From the NCBI GenBank assembly GCA_002417975.1, contig DIDE01000023.1, positions 1 to 8,568 on the forward strand: 8,568 bases of DNA, in the 5' to 3' direction. Below, in pieces: positions 1 to 5,836 of this stretch. This stretch comes from Eggerthellaceae bacterium UBA5808 (lineage in GTDB: Bacteria; Actinomycetota; Coriobacteriia; Coriobacteriales; Eggerthellaceae). The notes under the pieces were generated by a model. It made no database searches and had not been told where the DNA came from. It was given only the letters and a program-made list of their open reading frames with translations. A program made the position numbers and the translations under genes. Each line of letters begins with the position of its first letter. Positions within the stretch are counted from its first letter, which is position 1.

Positions 1-442
1 GTGCATACGATAGGCTCAATGTTTTCTTGCCAAATTTATACACAAATAAATAGGCAATACGCGCACCTAAACCCGTTTTGATGAATCCTCTTGAAATAAA
101 GAACGCGATAACAATGAGCCAAATAGTGCTGTTCGAAAACCCAGCAAGCCCTTCAGATAGTTTTAACGTACCCGTCAAAACCGTTATCGTAATGGCCATG
201 ATTGCTACCGCTCCCATGGGAAGCGGCTTCGTAATGAGGCCAACAATTGTTGCGACAAATATCGCAAATAGATGCCATGCTTTTACGTCCAGCCCTTCAG
301 GAACAGGTGCAAACCATAGTGCCACTCCAATAAGAACCGTGATAAGCAACGTAATCCAATTAAGCCCCCCTTTTGAAGATCGCGGCTTCTTCTTGGACAG
401 CGCGTCCGCGGTCTGCGACCCGAACGCATGACTCTGAATCAT
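1..442 (-). CDS. DASS-family dicarboxylate/citrate:Na+ symporter, N-terminal part (truncated by window edge)
   Basis: Predicted inner-membrane transporter of the divalent anion:sodium symporter family (SLC13/CitT-like), which takes up di- or tricarboxylates. I translated the minus strand from the ATG at 442 and obtained 147 residues that are still open at base 1. A short basic cytoplasmic N-terminus (KKKPRSSK at 17-24) precedes a first hydrophobic helix at about 29-48. A second hydrophobic stretch (about 56-90) contains the family-like KPLPMGAVA segment. A third region has GFSNSTIWLIVIAFF (101-115) followed by ISRGFIKTGLGARIA (116-130), typical of the first half of DASS proteins. A strong Shine-Dalgarno AGGAGG (454-459) lies 11 bases upstream of the start. 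The substrate cannot be told from this part: malate, citrate, 2-oxoglutarate and tartrate carriers all look alike here. It is downstream of the DUF1385 gene on the same strand, but a 363-base gap with terminator-like hairpins suggests separate transcription. Confidence 0.85.
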   Translation of the reverse strand, partial: MIQSHAFGSQTADALSKKKPRSSKGGLNWITLLITVLIGVALWFAPVPEGLDVKAWHLFAIFVATIVGLITKPLPMGAVAIMAITITVLTGTLKLSEGLAGFSNSTIWLIVIAFFISRGFIKTGLGARIAYLFVYKFGKKTLSLSYA

Positions 443-494
443 ATAAACCCCTTCCTCCTATGCCCTACAACAGCTACATCCTTGCGGGGAATAC

Positions 495-513
495 AAAAAA
501 GGTCTACGACCCT
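495..513 (-). terminator. possible leader attenuator of the symporter gene
   Basis: On the minus strand GGTC-GTA-GACC (508-511 with 501-504), extended by one G-T and one A-T pair, is followed at once by a run of T residues (495-500 on the plus strand are all A). It lies about 55-70 bases upstream of the symporter ATG, so if it acts it would be as a leader terminator or attenuator. The stem is only about 6 pairs with a 3-base loop, so stability is doubtful. Confidence 0.3.
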
Positions 514-633
514 AAAGGACGTATTTTATAGATCTCCTGATCAAACACGCCTTATGCAATGCAAAAGAAAATGTTGGATGCAAAATAGTCGCATTCAATT
601 AAGGAATGACGTTCTATGGAAAACAATACGAAT

Positions 634-660
634 AGAAGAAAAAAGACGCAACCGCATCTT
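634..660 (-). terminator. intrinsic terminator, probably of the thyX-DUF1385 unit
   Basis: Read on the minus strand, AAGATGC-GGTT-GCGTCTT forms a 7-pair stem (six Watson-Crick and one T-G) with a 4-base loop at 643-660. The last two T residues of the stem are the start of a TTTTTT run that continues into a TTCT-type pyrimidine stretch. This is the usual layout of a Rho-independent terminator. It lies about 145 bases downstream of the DUF1385 stop codon and upstream of the symporter gene. Confidence 0.5.
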
Positions 661-709
661 AACAGGGCATGGCTATATGGGACGAAGTGCAAATATAAAA
701 GGAAGATGA

Positions 710-759
710 AGCCCGAGTTGGCATACATAGTGCATATATGTTTCCCTGTACCTCGGGCT
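710..759. repeat. 8-bp inverted repeat with long loop downstream of DUF1385 gene
   Basis: AGCCCGAG (710-717) and CTCGGGCT (752-759) are exact reverse complements separated by 34 bases. Inside the loop ACATA (725-729) and TATGT (737-741) can form a second small stem, giving a two-part hairpin. On the minus strand the structure is followed by a T-rich stretch (TCATCTTCCTTTTATATTT). It may be a terminator or 3'-end stabiliser of the DUF1385 transcript, or a structured RNA in the spacer. Confidence 0.4.
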
Positions 760-805
760 CTTAAAAGATACACTCTATAAAATGGACGTGCGCGTTGCAA
801 AAGGA

Positions 806-1882
806 TTAGGCTTCTTCGCGTTCCTCACGTTCCACAACATGCTGCATTGCTGCAATAGCACATTCAAGTTCGCCATCGTCAGGCTCACGAGTAGTTAAAT
901 ATTGCATTTGTATACCGGGCCAAAGAATGATTTTAACGAGCGGATTGGATGGATGACGTCCAGCCCACCTAACAGTAACTTCATATGAGACTCCTGCAAT
1001 AACAGGCATAAGCACAATACGAATAGCAATAACAAGTAATAGCTTAGGCGCACCATCCGCTATTCCCCATGCGCTAATGAGCGCATTAATAGGAGTAACG
1101 GCATATACAAATATGGCGATAACCATAACCATAAGAAGAAACGCCGTGCCACACCGTACATGGAGACGAGGAAACGAGCGGGCATTATCGGGTGTTAGGG
1201 GTAACCCATGTTCAAAACAGTGAATAGTTTTATGCTCGGCGCCATGGTAGCCGAACATCCGTCGTACATCTTTCATACGGCCAATAAGCCAAAGATATCC
1301 AATAAACACGCCAATACGCAGAAGCCCATCAACGATATTCCACGTCAATGTCGCACTGTCGTATTCCCCAACAATAAGATTAGTAATCAGCGCAGGGAGC
1401 ACGATAAACAGCACAATCCCTAGGACAAGACCCATGACCAATGCAATCGTAATCTCATGCTGACTTCCAAATGAAGCCTCATTTGTCGTTGAACCAGTTT
1501 GATCCTGATCAGAGTCACCCTCATTGTCTGATGAGGCTGACACATCAGCAGGTTGATCATTGTCGTCATCTTCATCATCGAACGCATGTGTAGCTGCAAT
1601 TTCGAGTGCTTTATACCCAATTGTCAGCGATTCGACAAGCGATGTGCAACCACGAATTAGAGGCCAATGCATCCACTGATGGCGGGGCTGTCCGCTCCCA
1701 ATATCATGATCCTCTACATATATCGACCCTGAGGGTTCACGGACCGCAACCGACCAATTATAGCGGCCACGCATCATGATACCTTCAATCAGCGCCTGAC
1801 CACCAATATGAGTTTTAAGTGCGCCATCTTCTTTAAATGCACGAGAAGCATCCGAAGCATGACGTGAATGACAATGGGCCAT
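806..1882 (-). CDS. DUF1385 (YqhQ-like) integral membrane protein
   Basis: Membrane protein of 358 residues in the DUF1385 family, present in many Gram-positives and of unknown biochemical role. The hallmark N-terminal motif GGQALIEGIMMRG is at 27-39. A second conserved block, GYHGAEHKTIHCFEHG (211-226), and the following HVRCGTAFLL (241-250) are family signatures rich in His, Glu and Cys. Hydrophobic segments lie near 144-170, 183-203, 245-265 and 279-300. The C-terminus has the family-like WPGIQMQYLTTREP (321-334). The segment at 101-137 is very acidic (DDEDDDND and more), an unusual loop before the first membrane helix. The start lies 6 bases after the thyX stop, so the two are probably co-transcribed; its ribosome binding site must lie in the end of thyX and is weak. 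DUF1385 genes are often found near rpmE and prfA/prmC; here rpmE is nearby, but prfA and prmC are not in the window. Confidence 0.88.
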   Translation of the reverse strand: MAHCHSRHASDASRAFKEDGALKTHIGGQALIEGIMMRGRYNWSVAVREPSGSIYVEDHDIGSGQPRHQWMHWPLIRGCTSLVESLTIGYKALEIAATHAFDDEDDDNDQPADVSASSDNEGDSDQDQTGSTTNEASFGSQHEITIALVMGLVLGIVLFIVLPALITNLIVGEYDSATLTWNIVDGLLRIGVFIGYLWLIGRMKDVRRMFGYHGAEHKTIHCFEHGLPLTPDNARSFPRLHVRCGTAFLLMVMVIAIFVYAVTPINALISAWGIADGAPKLLLVIAIRIVLMPVIAGVSYEVTVRWAGRHPSNPLVKIILWPGIQMQYLTTREPDDGELECAIAAMQHVVEREEREEA

Positions 1883-1888
1883 ATACTT

Positions 1889-2569
1889 CTAGTCTCTTTC
1901 AACACGAGCATGCGGATGTCCACATGTCATCTTGCCTTCACAGCACGTACCACGCACACACGATGGACCCGCATCTTTAAAAATAAAGGGGGCTGTAGGA
2001 CGAGCAAGCTCAAGCATCCGCTGTGCAACAGCACGTATCTCCCACTGTGCTCTATTGCAACAACGCAGCTCAAAGAAGTGCAGAAGTTCTCTGACATTCA
2101 TCGTAACAACGATCTTAGTCTCTGTAGCATTTGGAAGAACAAAACGTGCATCCTCAGCAGGAACACCTGCCTCAATGAGTTGTTTATACGCCTCTTCGCA
2201 TGCATGAATTGCCTGGTTGAATGCTTCATGATGCTTCGGATCCGAAGCAATGGTATCGGGTTCAACAACCGAAATACCGTTTTTATATTTTACATAGCGC
2301 TGCGATTGTTGGTTGTAGCTCGCAAGACGATGACGTACAAGTTGATGCGTCATTGTGCGTGAAACACCTTCGATTGCAAACGTGTAGCTGGCATGTTCAA
2401 GCGTACTAAAATGGCCACTGCGCATAATAGTGCTCAGTACACTACTCATGCGTTCATCCGACATCGTTTCCATAAGTTCTGCCGCGCCGATTGGCGCATA
2501 GCAAAGACGAGCAGCAGTTGCAATCGCCCGTTCAGGATCGGGCGTATGATAAAGTAATTCAACGTTCAT
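1889..2569 (-). CDS. thyX: flavin-dependent thymidylate synthase ThyX
   Basis: Makes dTMP from dUMP using methylenetetrahydrofolate, FAD and NADPH; cytosolic, in thymidylate synthesis. The defining ThyX motif RHRx7S is visible as RHRLASYNQQSQR (79-91). The second conserved region, NVRELLHFFELRCCNRAQWEIR, spans 158-179 and carries folate- and nucleotide-binding residues. Length is 226 residues, normal for the family. I choose the ATG at 2569 rather than the upstream ATG at 2599, because a GGAGG (2575-2579) sits 5 bases before it and homologues begin near MNVELLYHTP; the extra ten residues would lack an evident ribosome binding site. The C-terminus is Cys-rich (204, 209, 210, 216), as in a subset of ThyX proteins of anaerobes. 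The gene is followed after 6 bases by the DUF1385 gene and diverges from the methyltransferase gene across a 167-base spacer. Confidence 0.95.
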   Translation of the reverse strand: MNVELLYHTPDPERAIATAARLCYAPIGAAELMETMSDERMSSVLSTIMRSGHFSTLEHASYTFAIEGVSRTMTHQLVRHRLASYNQQSQRYVKYKNGISVVEPDTIASDPKHHEAFNQAIHACEEAYKQLIEAGVPAEDARFVLPNATETKIVVTMNVRELLHFFELRCCNRAQWEIRAVAQRMLELARPTAPFIFKDAGPSCVRGTCCEGKMTCGHPHARVERD

Positions 2570-2637
2570 AGTGTCCTCCGTATTTTTAGTAATGCGCATA
2601 GTACATCTGTTTCATACATCGGCATATTCATGTTATG

Positions 2638-2668
2638 TTACAACGCATTTACTAACGTATCGTATTAC
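2638..2668 (+). promoter_or_regulatory. possible methyltransferase promoter in the divergent spacer
   Basis: In the spacer between thyX and the methyltransferase gene, TTACAA (2638-2643) and TATTAC (2663-2668) are 19 bases apart, a loose -35/-10 pair pointing to the plus-strand gene. A second TTACAA (2665-2670) overlaps the -10, and a small inverted repeat ATGA-TTC-TCAT (2670-2680) follows. The spacing is long and the match weak. The thyX promoter must also be in this spacer on the other strand, but I cannot place it with confidence. Confidence 0.3.
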
Positions 2669-2736
2669 AATGATTCTCATCGACGATTAGAACAAAAGAA
2701 ACAGATCCTTACCTAAACAAGGAGATAGCTCGCACC

Positions 2737-3627
2737 ATGGCAAACTCATTCGATATTTCAACGCTTCAAACAACAGACTGGAACGAAGAGTGGAAGCATC
2801 TTCAGCGCATCCGTCGTCACGCAGACGACTCACAATTCTGGAATAAACGATCAAAGCACTTCTCGAGCATTGACCACAGTATCTATGCACGTAACTTTTT
2901 GTCACTCATCGACATTGAGCCCGATGATACGGTATTTGATATGGGATGCGGAACAGGAAGCCTTGCCGTACCGCTCGCGCTAAAAGGACACAAAGTAGTT
3001 GCTGCAGACTTTAGTCAGGGGATGCTCGACGAAATGGACCGCCGTGCAAAAATCTGCCACGCAAAAGGTATTACTCCGCTACTTATGAGCTGGGAAGATG
3101 ACTGGAAATCTTTTGGCTTAGAACCCGAATCAATTGATGTGTGCTTTGCCTCACGTTCCATATCAACAACGGATTTAAAGGATTCGCTTCACCGCCTACA
3201 TACCCTTGCACGCAAACGCGTCTGCATTACACTCCCAACTGGCGCATCGCCTCGACAAGATGATACAATTCTGCGTCACTGTGGAATTCATAATGTCTGC
3301 GGCAAAGATTACCAATACGCTTTTAATATCCTTGTTAATAGTGGCATTGATCCTTCGATTTCCTATATCAAAAGTGAGCGTAAAGATACCTTCGACACGC
3401 TTGATGAGGCATGCGAAGACTTTAATAGAATGATCGATGATGTTTCGACTTCGTGCAAAGATATTCCCGTTGACGAGGCAAAAGAAAAACTCCGTACATG
3501 GCTTTCGCAAGAACTCGTACCAAACGAGCATGAAGGACGAGATGACGGAAAAGGATACCCCGAAAAGCACTATCGTCTGAGAACACCCAGAATGATTACA
3601 TGGGCTTTTCTCTCGTGGGATAAATAA
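2737..3627 (+). CDS. class I SAM-dependent methyltransferase, target unknown
   Basis: Cytosolic methyltransferase of 296 residues with a Rossmann-type SAM-binding domain. Motif I is VFDMGCGTG (66-74), followed by the acidic end of strand two in KVVAADFS (86-93) that would bind the ribose hydroxyls of SAM. A later acidic segment, SIDVCFASRS (132-141), is in the place of motif IV. The N-terminal 60 residues (DWNEEWK, FWNKRSKHF) form a helical cap seen in several uncharacterised methyltransferases of anaerobes. The last 90 residues form an extra domain with many Asp, Glu and Lys that I do not recognise. An AAGGAG (2719-2724) lies 12 bases before the ATG, a somewhat long spacing, but no better in-frame start exists. 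It diverges from thyX and faces rpmE; this context gives no hint of substrate. A small molecule, protein or RNA target are all possible. Confidence 0.8.
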   Translation: MANSFDISTLQTTDWNEEWKHLQRIRRHADDSQFWNKRSKHFSSIDHSIYARNFLSLIDIEPDDTVFDMGCGTGSLAVPLALKGHKVVAADFSQGMLDEMDRRAKICHAKGITPLLMSWEDDWKSFGLEPESIDVCFASRSISTTDLKDSLHRLHTLARKRVCITLPTGASPRQDDTILRHCGIHNVCGKDYQYAFNILVNSGIDPSISYIKSERKDTFDTLDEACEDFNRMIDDVSTSCKDIPVDEAKEKLRTWLSQELVPNEHEGRDDGKGYPEKHYRLRTPRMITWAFLSWDK

Positions 3628-3658
3628 TAGATTAAACGTATAGAACAAATATGTGTCT

Positions 3659-3694
3659 AATTATGGGTGTCGACGCAAGTCGGTGCCCATAATT
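3659..3694 (+). terminator. 16-bp hairpin with GCAA tetraloop after the methyltransferase gene
   Basis: AATTATGGG (3659-3667) pairs exactly with CCCATAATT (3686-3694). The inner part TGTCGAC (3668-3674) pairs with GTCGGTG (3679-3685) with three G-U wobbles, closing on a GCAA loop (3675-3678), a stable GNRA tetraloop. It starts 31 bases after the methyltransferase stop codon. The following bases on the plus strand are only partly T-rich, so classic intrinsic termination is not certain; it may instead protect the 3' end of the transcript or be part of a small structured RNA. Confidence 0.5.
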
Positions 3695-3729
3695 TATGAA
3701 GAAAAATCAGACTATAGGACAAAACGAGC

Positions 3730-3773
3730 ACAGAAAAGAATAAGGACCAGCCGCGCATGCGGTTGGTCCTTAT
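3730..3773 (-). terminator. intrinsic terminator of rpmE
   Basis: ATAAGGACCA (3740-3749) pairs with TGGTCCTTAT (3764-3773), and inner G-T plus CCGC/GCGG pairs extend the stem to about 15 pairs around a 4-base GCAT loop. Read on the minus strand, the stem is followed by TTCTTTTCTG, a T-rich tract. It begins 42 bases downstream of the rpmE stop and is the strongest terminator in the window. It could also stop transcripts arriving from the convergent methyltransferase gene. Confidence 0.8.
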
Positions 3774-3814
3774 CAATAGCTCTTACAACCCAATACGGTA
3801 TGGCGCAAGAACCA

Positions 3815-4312
3815 CTATTTTGCGTCAGTCGCCTTTGGAGCAGCTTCTTTTTCAGCTGCAGCAGAAGCATCTTTGTCAGCAGAATCGGTTGCAGCAGCGG
3901 TTTCAGCCTTTGCAGCTTCAGCAGCCTTTTCCTTTTCTGCAGCTTCAGCAGCCTTCTTAGCAGCAGCTTCTGCCTTCTTAGCAAAGTCAGCAGTACGCTC
4001 TGCCTTCTTAGCAGCCTTCTTCTCGCGTTCTTCCTTGCGAGCCTTATCAGCAGCTTCAACCTGAGCTTTATGCTCAGCCTTCTTAGCAGCCTCACGAGCA
4101 GCAACCTTCTCAGTCGCTGAACCGTATTTATCGGCAAAACGCTGTACCCGTCCACCGGTATCAATCAGTTTCTGTTGACCGGTGAAGAACGGGTGACAAG
4201 CATTGCAGATATCAATGCTGAGCTCGGACTTGGTTGAACGCGTCTTGAACGTGTTGCCATAAGTGCAGTGCACTGTACATTCGACGTATTCGGGATGGAT
4301 ATTCTTCTTCAT
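3815..4312 (-). CDS. rpmE: 50S ribosomal protein L31 with long Ala/Lys/Glu-rich C-terminal extension
   Basis: Protein of the large ribosomal subunit that bridges toward the 30S head. Residues 1-64 are a clear bacterial L31: KNIHPEYVEC near the start, then ICNACHPFFTGQQ (35-47) and DTGGRVQRFADKYG (51-64). The usual zinc-binding set is C16-x-C18 with CxxC; here C16, C36 and C39 are present, but position 18 is Tyr (CTYGN), while an extra Cys lies at 12. The family is normally about 65-90 residues, yet this protein has 165: a tail of about 100 residues made almost only of Ala, Lys, Glu and Asp, predicted to be helical, with no membrane segment. An AAGGAGA (4318-4324) lies 5 bases upstream of the ATG, and a strong terminator follows. 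The core identity is certain; the role of the tail is unknown. Confidence 0.95.
   Translation of the reverse strand: MKKNIHPEYVECTVHCTYGNTFKTRSTKSELSIDICNACHPFFTGQQKLIDTGGRVQRFADKYGSATEKVAAREAAKKAEHKAQVEAADKARKEEREKKAAKKAERTADFAKKAEAAAKKAAEAAEKEKAAEAAKAETAAATDSADKDASAAAEKEAAPKATDAK
3818..4111 (-). repeat. low-complexity coding repeats of the L31 tail
   Basis: The tail is built from short degenerate in-frame repeats. The 12-mer GCCTTCTTAGCA (plus-strand reading, coding for Ala-Lys-Lys-Ala) occurs exactly at 3951-3962, 3972-3983, 4002-4013 and 4077-4088, all offset by multiples of three, with many near copies between. This suggests growth by slippage or recombination while the frame was kept, and the region may vary in length between strains. 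Confidence 0.7.
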
Positions 4313-4366
4313 ATGGTTCTCCTTTTCACACCTTGGTTTCTATACAAGGCGAAGACAAGCTTTCAC

Positions 4367-4375
4367 AGTGTAGCA
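4367..4375 (-). promoter_or_regulatory. rpmE: possible extended -10 promoter for rpmE
   Basis: Read on the minus strand, TGCTACACT (4375 to 4367) matches an extended -10 element (TGn before a TATAAT-like hexamer). It is about 55 bases upstream of the rpmE ATG, in the 111-base gap after xdhC. The only -35 candidate, TTCGGA, is poor, which is common for extended -10 promoters. It suggests rpmE can be transcribed separately from xdhC. Confidence 0.4.
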
Positions 4376-4423
4376 CGATCCAGCCAGTCGTCCGAAGAAA
4401 TTCATAAAGTCATCCCTGCACGC

Positions 4424-5518
4424 CTACGAGAAGCAGCTCAGCGTTCCCAAGTTCGCTTGATTCGTTTGTTCTATCCCGACACGATCATGAAGAGTAGACG
4501 TATGCATACGGCGTTGAGCACGATGTGTAATAAGCTGGGCTATAATCGACACACCAATTTCGCCAGGAGATTTTCCACCAAGTGGTAAACCAATCGGTGT
4601 ATGAACATGCTCAAGACGAATACCACTATATCCAAGCGCTTGAATCTTTTCATATACAATTTTCCGCTTACGACGCGAGCTCATCATGCCTATATACAAA
4701 GCTGGCGTTGCAAGCGCCCAGGTAAGACATTTAAAATCATATAAATGACCTCGCGTCATAATGACAATATAATCGTTGGGCGCAATAACGATACTATTCA
4801 AATCATCGTATTCAGGCACACAACTACATGATGAGAAAGGAAATCGTTCTTTAGAAGCATACTCTGGACGATCATCAAGTACCGTACAGGTAAAACCAGC
4901 TACACGCGCAACTTGCTCAGTTGCATATGCCACATGTCCTCCACCCAAAAAATAAAGCATTCCATCATGAGGAAGACGCTCCATATGATAGTTGGCACCT
5001 TGCAATGGCTGTTCGTCTTCATGTCCTAAAGAATAGTCTATAAGATGCCGGATAAGATCTCGCTCATCTGTCGTCGAGGCACATGCGTGCTGCTGGCTAC
5101 AATCGATGCATACATGATCGACACGTTGTTTATAAAAAATTGCACAGTACATTACATCTTTTCGTTCATGCAATGCGTTCAGAAGCATCTGCATAACATC
5201 ATATTCGCGTCTATCAAGAGGCATGATAAGCAACTCAACGGTGCCACCGCAGATAAGGTCAAGATCAGGCTGCGTACCATCCATGCGTATCGTAATTGTA
5301 CGAGCTTGCCTTGTTGAAATAACATCACGCGCAACAGAAATTGCATGCGCCTCCAAACCACCTCCGCCTATCGTTCCAACCGTTGTGCCATTTGATTTCA
5401 CCATCATAACTGCACCAGTATCACGGGGAGAAGACCCCTGACTTTTAGAAATCGATATCAAAGCGCACGTTCTACCTTGTGAAATTTGATTGCAAAGTTG
5501 TTCCAAAATCGTGTCCAT
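4424..5518 (-). CDS. xdhC: XdhC/CoxI-family molybdenum hydroxylase maturation protein
   Basis: XdhC-type proteins bind and modify the molybdenum cofactor (sulfuration or insertion) for xanthine dehydrogenase and related hydroxylases; cytosolic. The N-terminal XdhC_CoxI domain shows GSSPRDTGAVMMV (28-40), GTIGGGGLEA (48-57) and CGGTVELLIMP (90-100). The C-terminal Rossmann domain starts with YFLGGGHVA (189-197), continues with VLDDRPEYA (213-221), then TRGHLYD (255-261), YIGMMSSRRKR (275-285) and HTPIGLPLGGKSPGEIGVSI (306-325), all family hallmarks. Length 364 is in the upper normal range. AGGAG lies 6 bases before the start. It diverges from ridA-dpaL-ygeY, and this pairing is known from selenium-dependent purine hydroxylase clusters. 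The hydroxylase itself (XdhA/B or XdhD type) is not in the window. The last 30 residues after the conserved core are not recognisable. Confidence 0.88.
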   Translation of the reverse strand: MDTILEQLCNQISQGRTCALISISKSQGSSPRDTGAVMMVKSNGTTVGTIGGGGLEAHAISVARDVISTRQARTITIRMDGTQPDLDLICGGTVELLIMPLDRREYDVMQMLLNALHERKDVMYCAIFYKQRVDHVCIDCSQQHACASTTDERDLIRHLIDYSLGHEDEQPLQGANYHMERLPHDGMLYFLGGGHVAYATEQVARVAGFTCTVLDDRPEYASKERFPFSSCSCVPEYDDLNSIVIAPNDYIVIMTRGHLYDFKCLTWALATPALYIGMMSSRRKRKIVYEKIQALGYSGIRLEHVHTPIGLPLGGKSPGEIGVSIIAQLITHRAQRRMHTSTLHDRVGIEQTNQANLGTLSCFS

Positions 5519-5604
5519 ACCACCACGCTCCTCATCTAAGTAAACTCGGTTTTACGTCTGGCACTCGTTGCTGTGCACATCGATTCCGATCAATAGTCCT
5601 CAAT

Positions 5605-5645
5605 AAATAGCGCCACTATAGCAAATAGCACCGATGTCGCGTCAA
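5605..5645 (-). promoter_or_regulatory. xdhC: probable xdhC promoter with flanking AAATAGC repeats
   Basis: Read on the minus strand, TTGACG (5645 to 5640) is a good -35. TATAGT (5620 to 5615) at 19 bases, or GCTATA (5622 to 5617) at 17 bases, serves as -10. The plus-strand sequence has AAATAGC twice (5605-5611 and 5623-5629), 18 bases apart, on either side of the -10, with a further AATAG at 5592. Such phased repeats across a promoter could bind a regulator, but no known site is recognised. The start codon is about 97 bases downstream. Confidence 0.45.
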
Positions 5646-5727
5646 CCGACATTTTGGAACTGTTATTTATTGCATTCATATTTTGATCAGGGAGTTCAAA
5701 TTGTTCGTTCAAGATACTTATTGTTTA

Positions 5728-5754
5728 TTGACATAGCCGAATGCCCCCTATAGT
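5728..5754 (+). promoter_or_regulatory. ridA: probable ridA promoter
   Basis: A perfect TTGACA (5728-5733) is followed 15 bases later by TATAGT (5749-5754), facing ridA, about 82 bases before its start codon. The spacing is short for a sigma-70-type promoter; a shifted -10 (TAGTTT) would give 17. Together with the xdhC promoter it makes the 318-base divergent spacer a two-way control region. The 82-base leader shows no clear riboswitch. Confidence 0.5.
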
Positions 5755-5836
5755 TTGTGAAATACGGACTCGCCCGCCACTTCACGCAGAGACCTATCAC
5801 GCTGTCATCACCCCCGCGAGCGAACAGGAGAACTAC

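Larger units (their letters stand above)
443..805. other. 363-base gap with terminators and transporter leader, no gene
   Basis: Non-coding stretch between the DUF1385 gene and the symporter gene, both on the minus strand. It holds, read on the minus strand, a long-loop hairpin (710-759), a hairpin followed by a T run (about 634-660), an AT-rich TATAAAAT box (523-530), a weak hairpin with a T run (495-513) and the Shine-Dalgarno of the symporter. Reading frames on both strands here have no convincing ribosome binding site and no recognisable protein features, so I do not call a gene. Confidence 0.6.

Noticed and set aside
78..431. 117-residue plus-strand frame at the left edge
   Set aside because: It is the opposite-strand shadow of the symporter coding region, whose minus-strand translation is clearly a DASS transporter.
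428..709. 93-residue plus-strand frame in the gap
   Set aside because: It overlaps the start of the symporter gene and its leader hairpins, and has no credible start signal or family features.
552..800. 82-residue reading frame on the minus strand just after the DUF1385 gene
   Set aside because: It begins with a TTG lacking a ribosome binding site, runs through the terminator hairpins and has no recognisable domain.
1868..2362. 164-residue plus-strand frame
   Set aside because: Antisense shadow of thyX; the minus strand carries the ThyX signature motif.
2670..2680. Fur-like iron box before the methyltransferase gene
   Set aside because: Only ATGA-n3-TCAT is symmetric; the flanking bases do not match the 19-base Fur consensus, so no iron control is claimed.
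3951..4088. CRISPR-like repeated 12-mers
   Set aside because: Spacing is irregular, copies are in frame and code for Ala-Lys-Lys-Ala within rpmE; this is coding low complexity.
3653..4120. Ser/Leu-rich plus-strand frame that looks like a membrane protein
   Set aside because: Its composition comes from reading the repeated Ala/Lys codons of the L31 tail on the opposite strand.
3712..4164. Arg/Leu-rich minus-strand frame
   Set aside because: Frame-shifted reading of the L31 tail repeats; the L31 frame has the ribosome binding site and conserved N-terminus.
5741..5836. N-terminal 32-residue extension of RidA
   Set aside because: The ATG at 5741 lies within the promoter spacer and lacks a ribosome binding site, while the ATG at 5837 has AGGAG and gives the normal family length.
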